Below, piece after piece: positions 22,173 through 27,295 of a DNA stretch of 27,295 bases (positions are counted from its first letter, which is position 1; each line of letters starts with the position of its first letter). The translations under genes and the position numbers were made by a program. Origin of the DNA: a virus; the IMG/VR virus record IMGVR_UViG_3300006803_000079, positions 1 through 27,295 of that record; one strand, given 5' to 3'. Below the pieces are notes generated by a model. That model did not search any database and was not told the origin of the DNA. It saw only the letters and a list, made by a program, of their open reading frames with translations.

Positions 22173-23450
22173 CTAAGCTTTCCTCATCGCTTGCTCGCCT
22201 GCCTTCTGTAAGGCATACATCATGCGAGCGCCCTCACGGCGTTGTTCCTCTTTTGATTTGCCAGCGCCATTCATTCTGCCGACGCCACGAACCGCCTTAG
22301 CGTTCACAACAAATTCACCATCGCTAAGCATTGCAGGAATGTCATCACTTGTTTCTGTGCCTGGACCGGCTATAGGGCCGTTCATACGAGGGAAATCTAC
22401 GTCACCACCTTGTGCAAGTGCTGCTAACCCGCCACTTTGCATACCTCCAACCATGGAAGCTAGTTTAGCTATTTGGCCAATGTCTGGGCCATCAGATGAA
22501 CTTGCGTTTGGATCTCTTCCTGCACCCGGATTTGATCTCATGCCTCCTCTGCTTTGCATAATTAAGGCAATCAATTGTTCTTTAGACATATTTTTAAGAT
22601 CGGCATCACCTTGAGATGATGAACCGCCAGCCAATTCAGATGAGAAATTTTTTAGCTTGCCGCTTAGTCCTGTCATCATGGTGCCAAACTTTTGCATGCC
22701 AGTTGGCTCTGGCGCGCCTCCATACAATTCCATTCCTCCGGGCATGCCTCCACCACTCATCTCAACAGGCAAGCTTGCAATCCCGCCTTGCGCAGCGAGC
22801 ATTAAGTCATCGCCAAAAGTTGGAGAGAATGGTATTTCAGAATCAGGTGCACGCTCAGGTTCAGGCGCAGAGTCAGGCGCAGAGTCACCTTTAAGACGCG
22901 CCTCAAATTCTGCTTTACCCTTGTTCCAACGATCTAACGCCGCCTTGTTCTCCCTTTTAATCCTTGTTTGCCTACCAATGTTGCCAGCAGCCTTCTTAGG
23001 TATAGGCTTCGGCACAAGGTCTTCGTAAGAGCCAAAAGTAGGCAAATCTAAATCTTGTCTTATGGACGCTATGATCGCTTGCGAATCTTCTGGCAAAGAA
23101 CCAAAACTAGAACCCGCTTGAGATGCGCCACCCCCGATACCCCCGCTTGCTGGAGGCGTTGTGGCTACAGGAGGGGCCACGTTTGCTTGTGGGTAAAAAG
23201 GTTGCGTGGTTCCCGGAAGATTCGCATAAGTCATACCAGCTAAGCGTTGAGGAGCTAGAGATTGTGCATATGGGCTTGATGCACCGCCTAAAAAAGATGA
23301 TGTTTGACTAAACCTAGGATCTTTTGTGGCTAGTGGAGAATCAGGAAACCGTTTAAATCTAGCATCATCAGATATTATTTCAGAAGCACGCGCTCTGCTT
23401 TGCGTTTGCAAGCGGTCTATTTCTTTGCTCGACTGTGGTTTTTTTCCCAT
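22173..23450 (-). CDS. Virion-operon protein with TSDDIPAMLSDGEFVV motif, 425 aa
   Basis: Disordered Pro/Ser/Gly-rich N-terminal half, then AAQGGIASLPVEM, a Gly/Met-rich segment, and a C-terminal conserved block GPGTETSDDIPAMLSDGEFV followed by NAKAVRGVGRMNG. I recall this last block from many marine phage proteins of unknown function. The final 40 residues are a charged helix. It lies between the basic proteins and the S74 protein, and its stop is two bases before the next start. A minor virion or assembly protein is inferred. Confidence 0.7.
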   Translation of the reverse strand: MGKKPQSSKEIDRLQTQSRARASEIISDDARFKRFPDSPLATKDPRFSQTSSFLGGASSPYAQSLAPQRLAGMTYANLPGTTQPFYPQANVAPPVATTPPASGGIGGGASQAGSSFGSLPEDSQAIIASIRQDLDLPTFGSYEDLVPKPIPKKAAGNIGRQTRIKRENKAALDRWNKGKAEFEARLKGDSAPDSAPEPERAPDSEIPFSPTFGDDLMLAAQGGIASLPVEMSGGGMPGGMELYGGAPEPTGMQKFGTMMTGLSGKLKNFSSELAGGSSSQGDADLKNMSKEQLIALIMQSRGGMRSNPGAGRDPNASSSDGPDIGQIAKLASMVGGMQSGGLAALAQGGDVDFPRMNGPIAGPGTETSDDIPAMLSDGEFVVNAKAVRGVGRMNGAGKSKEEQRREGARMMYALQKAGEQAMRKA

Positions 23451-23467
23451 ATCAGTTACTCACCTGC

Positions 23468-23794
23468 TTAACACTTCCATCGCCGTCTGGCCTGTCTCAG
23501 CCTAGAGTTAGGATCTTTTGCTGCTTTTGGAAACTTCTTCATTTGTCCTGCAGATCGTGCGCAAAAAGACTTTCTACGCGCTGCTCGCTTCCCTGTAGGC
23601 TTACTCTCCGTCACAGCAGTCTGGAGTTTACTACCAGGATTAGCTTTACGATACGCCTTTACACCAGCTTCTGTCATGCCAGCGCCTTGTTTTGTAGGGC
23701 GAAAGTTCTTTTTATTGCGCTTTGGCATCTTGTCACGGCGTCGTTTCTTGACCTCGCCACCGCCATTGAACTCTTCTGCGTATCGTCTAAACAT
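23468..23794 (-). CDS. Small basic protein, DUF6321-like, 108 aa
   Basis: Strongly Lys/Arg-rich. The segment GAGMTEAGVKAYRKANPGSK followed by LQTAVTES and then RRKSFCARSAGQMKKF matches what I know of DUF6321, with a conserved SFCAR cysteine and a C-terminal WKC. The N-terminus has an NGGGEVKKRRR linker. Its start forms a TGATG overlap with the preceding gene. Such proteins are probably DNA-binding; their function is not established. It is the third of three consecutive basic proteins. Confidence 0.75.
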   Translation of the reverse strand: MFRRYAEEFNGGGEVKKRRRDKMPKRNKKNFRPTKQGAGMTEAGVKAYRKANPGSKLQTAVTESKPTGKRAARRKSFCARSAGQMKKFPKAAKDPNSRLRQARRRWKC

Positions 23795-24135
23795 CAGGAG
23801 TACCTAGTTCTCTTGCGTCGATCCGACATAACAGCACCGCAACCACGGTGATTACGGCGAACTTCACCACCATTGGCTTTTTTTACAATGGTCTTCACAT
23901 TTGTTGGCTTGCCGCCCACACCTTGGGGCTTTGCACGCTTGCGCGCAACAGCACTACGCCGCTCGCCCTCAGTCATAGATTTTGCTTTTGACCTAGGCAC
24001 GCACTTTGGATACTTGCGCTTTGAACCTTTTACTTTGGCACGGCCACACTTCTGGAACTTACCGTCTTTCTTCGGTGCCCCAATATCTACCCAATCACCT
24101 TTTGGGCCTTTGCCGAACCATTCTTTTAAACTCAT
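23794..24135 (-). CDS. Small basic protein, DUF5872-like, 113 aa
   Basis: MSLKEWFGKGPKGDWVDIGAP at the start, KKDGKFQKCGRAKV, then KYPKCVPRSKAKSMTEGERRSAV and RKRAKP match the DUF5872 pattern (WF, WVDIGAPKK, CGR, YPKCVP). The two cysteines (CGR and KCVP) may bind metal. A KKANGGEVRRNHRGCG linker ends the protein, with an added RRKRTRYS tail. Overlapping ATGA and TGATG junctions tie it to both neighbours. Function unknown; nucleic-acid binding is suggested by charge. Confidence 0.78.
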   Translation of the reverse strand: MSLKEWFGKGPKGDWVDIGAPKKDGKFQKCGRAKVKGSKRKYPKCVPRSKAKSMTEGERRSAVARKRAKPQGVGGKPTNVKTIVKKANGGEVRRNHRGCGAVMSDRRKRTRYS

Positions 24136-24380
24136 CTGTCTATCAATCTAGCTCGTCTGGATATGAAGCCCCCGCCTCTCACGTTTCTTATTTTCTTCGC
24201 TGCAGATGACGTACCACTGCTTTTAGGCTTCGGGCCTTTGAAGTCTTTACGTTTCTTACCAGACGGATCTTTAATCTTGCCTGCACAAATCTTGCTGGCG
24301 TAAGCGTTTGCATACGCGGACGGGTATACCTTGAACTTGCGCTTGGCTGCAGCTTTACCTCTTGGGCATAGTTTTGTCAT
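24132..24380 (-). CDS. Small basic protein with YPSAYANAYASKIC motif, 82 aa
   Basis: CPRGKAAAKRKFKVYPSAYA followed by NAYASKICAGKIKD is a recognisable small-protein motif shared, to my knowledge, with tailed phages and large DNA viruses, often near DUF5872 modules. The rest is Lys/Ser/Gly-rich and probably disordered, with FISRRARLIDR at the end. ATG 24380 overlaps the preceding stop in an ATGA junction. Role unknown; compaction or packaging of DNA is conceivable. Confidence 0.75.
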   Translation of the reverse strand: MTKLCPRGKAAAKRKFKVYPSAYANAYASKICAGKIKDPSGKKRKDFKGPKPKSSGTSSAAKKIRNVRGGGFISRRARLIDR

Positions 24381-24721
24381 GAACCTACACTCACTACGAT
24401 TGCTCCTTTGTTTATCACCTGAACAGAACCAACCTCACCTTGTGCTTCAAGAGGATCAGTTGTGTAAGGCAGCTCCTGAGATAAACTAATCCAATTGCTC
24501 CCATCAAACACCTGTAAGGTGTTGATAGTTGTATTCCAGATTAAATCACCTGTATTGAATTTCAAAGTGTCTCTTTTCTCTCGCGTGAACTGCGGCGTAG
24601 AGTCTGGGTCAAACGCATCTAAGCTCAGTTCAAGCAAGCGCACTGTTCTATTGAACGTGGTGCCGTCAACAGAAGCACCATTGTTAATGAGAGGCAGTCT
24701 GCTTTTTAACAACTTGCTCAT
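24377..24721 (-). CDS. Fibre-like structural protein, 114 aa
   Basis: FNTGDLIWNTTINTLQVFDG followed by SNWISL is the beta-strand unit found in phage tail and head fibre proteins (G-x-L-[IV]-[YW]-N-T-x-x-x-x-L-x-V-[FY]-D-G). The first 40 residues resemble an attachment segment, and the C-terminus is a short beta stretch (GSVQVINKGAIVVSVGS). At 114 residues it is far shorter than a full fibre, so it may be a short fibre, a fibre base or a head decoration. ATGA overlaps on both sides. Confidence 0.7.
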   Translation of the reverse strand: MSKLLKSRLPLINNGASVDGTTFNRTVRLLELSLDAFDPDSTPQFTREKRDTLKFNTGDLIWNTTINTLQVFDGSNWISLSQELPYTTDPLEAQGEVGSVQVINKGAIVVSVGS

Positions 24722-26604
24722 CGTCTACCGTTGGGCTGTATATCAAGTCGAGTACCACCAACTCTGAAACCAACGCCTAGTTGCGAATCAGTGACTGCGT
24801 CATCATCAGACTCAAAGCGCACCACTGCTTGACGCCCTCTTGCTCGAGTATCGACCTTGGTGGTTGAGCTTGTGATTGCAGTAGTCTGATCGGTGGTCAG
24901 CGTACTGCCGGGGAAGTTGCGCGCTTTGACTACCACATTAATTGTTTGAGTTGAGCCTGTGCCTGTAAACTTGATGTCTGGTATGCAGCGGCGAATGAAC
25001 TGAAACTCCTCACCATCGCCAATATCAAAGTCAGCAGATTCGATGAACACGTTAGTCATTGGACTGCCATCATCATCGTGACCTGTCTCGTGTTGAAACA
25101 AATAATTTGTGGAGCTTGATTTACCTGCTGCTCTTGGAAAAGCAACGATGCCTTCATCAAGCCATGCAGTTCTAGATAGCTGCCCAATGTTCCATGTTTG
25201 TTCTTCGTAGTTGTACGCAACAAACCTATCTATGGTGATTGAGTCTGCAGAGCAGTAGAACCAACCGACCTCGTTGAACTGCTTGTTCAAAAACGCAAAC
25301 ACTTGAAACGCCTGGCCTTCGTTGAAGTCATCAAACACATACGACTTTACTGAACAAGGCAGCGGAGTGACGTTGCCTCCGTATGAATAAAAACCTTTCT
25401 TATCCATCCAAAACACGCCAGATGGTGCATTCACCGCACCATTAGGGCCAATCAGGCTAACGCCTTCATTGATTAGATTAAGACCAAAGGTCAAAGGTGG
25501 CCCAATAAACTGCAGGCTGTACAGCGCAACGTCAGTCCATATCAAAGTCTCTTGCCTAGCTCGCAAGCCACCTATGATCTCGCTGCCTGCAGAACATCTT
25601 AATGATCCTGCCGTATTCGTAGCTAATGGCTCAAACTCAGTGGCGTTTTCTTGATCAGAGAACGCAATCAACAGCGGGTCAATAGAGCCAGTTCGCGCAG
25701 TGCCTGCTGCATTGATAGGGTCAGCGCCAAGCACAAGAACGTGTCTGTCGATGTCTGAGACTATGACCTGCAGCCCCTTTGTGGGAACCAAGTTTGCGCC
25801 ACTGATGCCTGACAAAGCGACGGCCCTGGTGCTAAGGCCATTTGTTTTGTCCCAGTAGTAGATGCTTCCTGCGCGAGGATTAGATATTAAGTCTTCACCA
25901 AAGTTATCCATTGACCACAAACGCAGCTGGTTTGCATCAGTCAAAGCAGAGGTTGAACCCCAAGAGCCAGAGCTCCAAGCACCAACACCCCAACCTGTGC
26001 CATCAACAAAGACATCTAGCCCGCTTGTTATCTGATATGTCCCTACAGTCGAGCTACCTCCATTACCACTGTCACTACTGTTTGCAGTAACTTCTGCACC
26101 GCTTGTGTCTTTTGCGACAATAGTAAACGTGCTTGTGCTTGGCACAGATGCGATTTGATATTCTTGGTTTAAGACTGCTGCAACAACATTCCCACCTAAA
26201 CTTGCTGCATCAGAAAAAGTAACAAAGTCACCTTCTGCGGCACCGTGACCTGTGTCGGTGACAGTTATCGTGCTTGATCCATTGGTTGCAGCAAAGGTAA
26301 CGTCGCCCGCACCCGTTGTGCTGCGTATTGGAGTGATGTCGTTGTAGCTTGCACCTTCTTGTATGTACAGTTTGAACCGTGTCCCAAGTCCCAAAAGCTT
26401 TGTACCATCAAGGTCAACCCAACCATGAAGCTTGCGGCCTGTGCCTTCGTATGATGACTGAATGTATTTCTGCCAACCGCCTATCTTCTCTGGCAAACCC
26501 TTACGAAACCGCACCAAGTTGCCATCAAACCAACCGCCTTCTGCAGTGTAGTCAGTGCCTTCTTTGTTGATGCCAGGGTTGAAGATAAACTTTTGCAAAG
26601 GCAT
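24718..26604 (-). CDS. P22 gp10-like tail stabilisation protein, 628 aa
   Basis: Likely closes the portal channel and links it to the tail. The N-terminus (FIFNPGINKEGTDYTAEGGW, then NLVRFRKGLPEKIGGWQKY) and the later PSGVFWMDKKGFYSYGG and FNEVGWFYCSA repeats match the beta-propeller-like packaged-DNA stabilisation family of podoviruses. Residues about 98-190 form a beta-rich insertion (ITVTDTGHGAAEGDFVTF and following), which helps explain why it is longer than the roughly 470 residues of P22 gp10. The C-terminus ends RVGGTRLDIQPNGRR. ATG 26604 forms a TAATG junction with the endolysin gene. Confidence 0.8.
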   Translation of the reverse strand: MPLQKFIFNPGINKEGTDYTAEGGWFDGNLVRFRKGLPEKIGGWQKYIQSSYEGTGRKLHGWVDLDGTKLLGLGTRFKLYIQEGASYNDITPIRSTTGAGDVTFAATNGSSTITVTDTGHGAAEGDFVTFSDAASLGGNVVAAVLNQEYQIASVPSTSTFTIVAKDTSGAEVTANSSDSGNGGSSTVGTYQITSGLDVFVDGTGWGVGAWSSGSWGSTSALTDANQLRLWSMDNFGEDLISNPRAGSIYYWDKTNGLSTRAVALSGISGANLVPTKGLQVIVSDIDRHVLVLGADPINAAGTARTGSIDPLLIAFSDQENATEFEPLATNTAGSLRCSAGSEIIGGLRARQETLIWTDVALYSLQFIGPPLTFGLNLINEGVSLIGPNGAVNAPSGVFWMDKKGFYSYGGNVTPLPCSVKSYVFDDFNEGQAFQVFAFLNKQFNEVGWFYCSADSITIDRFVAYNYEEQTWNIGQLSRTAWLDEGIVAFPRAAGKSSSTNYLFQHETGHDDDGSPMTNVFIESADFDIGDGEEFQFIRRCIPDIKFTGTGSTQTINVVVKARNFPGSTLTTDQTTAITSSTTKVDTRARGRQAVVRFESDDDAVTDSQLGVGFRVGGTRLDIQPNGRR

Positions 26605-27023
26605 TACTGATACTCCCCGGTACGAATCATCTCAGTCACCTCTACGGCACGATTGCCCACCTGTTGACTCCAGCGGCTGTCCATAAACTCGTCGGCTGCG
26701 ATGTCAAACTGCTCACGAGACATGGCCTCAAGCGCCTTCACAAAACCACGCAGTCTTGTGAGGCCAAGGTTAAAAGAAATATCAATCATGGCGTCTTGTC
26801 GTACTTCATTAAGTGCAGCAAACCAAAAGTAATTATCTTCAAGTTCTTCTCGCACGCGCTTGATGTCATTGTTTAATAGGTACTCTATTTCATCGTCAGA
26901 TAACCCAAGACCAGATTCAGCAATGTTGCGGCCAACACCAATAGTTTCATAGCCAGCAGAGCACATATAAACTTTAGACCGCACGCCTTCATGCAACTTG
27001 AGCATTTCAATTAGTTTTGTCAT
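26604..27023 (-). CDS. Endolysin, T4-type lysozyme (GH24), 139 aa
   Basis: Cuts the glycan strands of peptidoglycan at lysis. LKLHEGVRSKVYMCSAGYET then IGVGRNI has the GH24 catalytic triad in its E-8-C-5-T form: Glu12, Cys21 and Thr27, where T4 lysozyme has Glu11, Asp20 and Thr26. Residue ISFNLGLTRLRGF and NRAVEVTEMI fit the C-terminal lobe. There is no signal sequence or membrane anchor, so it needs the upstream holin to reach the cell wall. Start ATG 27023 overlaps the holin stop (TAATG). Confidence 0.9.
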   Translation of the reverse strand: MTKLIEMLKLHEGVRSKVYMCSAGYETIGVGRNIAESGLGLSDDEIEYLLNNDIKRVREELEDNYFWFAALNEVRQDAMIDISFNLGLTRLRGFVKALEAMSREQFDIAADEFMDSRWSQQVGNRAVEVTEMIRTGEYQ

Positions 27024-27295
27024 TACTTCTCCCTGCTCACGCCTCTAGTTTTTTCGTAGGATCTCATAGCGCCGAGACCGAGCATGCCAGTCATAGTAGT
27101 CATTAACAGCGACGGGTCTATCTCTGGAACCTCTACCCAGATACCTGCTATGGGCGCAATCAATACATGATACAGAAGACCCAGACTACAGCACCAACCA
27201 ATCGAGGGACGCCACCCGGCAACGAACAGCGACTTGTGAGCAGCCTCGACCTTGTTGATCTCCATTTGACCCTTGGCAAGTTCAGCGGCATGGCG
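27023..27295 (-). CDS. Holin, 3-TM type, 5'-truncated by window end (91 aa visible)
   Basis: The frame runs off the right edge: codons ahead of the internal ATG at 27265 read RHAAELAKGQ, so translation starts outside the window. KGQMEINKVEAAHKSLFVAG followed by WRPSIGWCC is the typical start of the membrane part of GTA/3-TM holins. Two hydrophobic segments are visible (IGWCCSLGLLYHVLIAPI, and LLMTTMTGMLGLGAM), followed by a charged tail SYEKTRGVSREK on the inside. It would form the membrane lesion that releases the endolysin encoded immediately downstream. Confidence 0.8.
   Translation of the reverse strand, partial: RHAAELAKGQMEINKVEAAHKSLFVAGWRPSIGWCCSLGLLYHVLIAPIAGIWVEVPEIDPSLLMTTMTGMLGLGAMRSYEKTRGVSREK

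Overview
The window looks like part of the genome of a tailed double-stranded DNA phage (Caudoviricetes), most likely marine and with a podovirus-type virion. The virion genes recall the families seen in marine metagenomic phages: a P22 gp10-like tail stabilisation protein, a protein ending in a peptidase S74 / endosialidase-chaperone domain, a 1380-residue internal protein, and a run of tiny basic proteins. I see no rRNA, tRNA, transposase, integrase or CRISPR array. The host is unknown. Terminase large subunit, portal and major capsid genes are not in the window and probably lie beyond its right edge, upstream of the cut-off holin gene.

Layout. (1) 1-273: a non-coding end with GGCCGCA repeats. 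(2) 274-3052, plus strand: seven overlapping small genes around an orphan C5-cytosine DNA methyltransferase; a second, conserved-looking 286-codon frame (1377-2237) is nested inside the methyltransferase gene. (3) 3049-7434, minus strand: a primase-polymerase/helicase, a helix-turn-helix protein, four small proteins and the small terminase subunit. Within it, 3712-4019 is an origin-like stretch with eight exact copies of TGCCCCTA or its complement, a 31-bp composite direct repeat, a perfect DnaA box and a large AT-centred hairpin. (4) 7435-7540: a divergent promoter region with an operator-like inverted repeat. (5) 7541-13866, plus strand: the DNA recombination/replication operon (Sak4-like ATPase, DUF669-type single-strand binding protein, SF2 helicase, PD-(D/E)XK nuclease) with small accessory genes. 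(6) 13863-27295, minus strand: a DUF1064 nuclease at the distal end of a long late operon that reads, in transcription order, holin, endolysin, tail stabilisation protein, fibre-like protein, three basic proteins, a 425-residue protein, the S74 protein, a DUF6496-containing protein and the 1380-residue internal protein.

How it works together. The primase-helicase can start and drive replication, probably from the iteron/DnaA-box region next to it. The Sak4/SSB/helicase/nuclease set would make, protect and pair single strands in recombination-dependent replication, and the DUF1064 nuclease would cut branched DNA. The methyltransferase would protect the phage DNA from host restriction. Late genes build the tail and ejection apparatus, and the holin-endolysin pair lyses the cell. 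Most genes overlap by 1-14 bases (ATGA, TAATG and TGATG junctions), so translational coupling is likely throughout.

Most worth a second look: the gene nested in the methyltransferase, the iteron/DnaA region, and the cluster of basic proteins in the virion operon.
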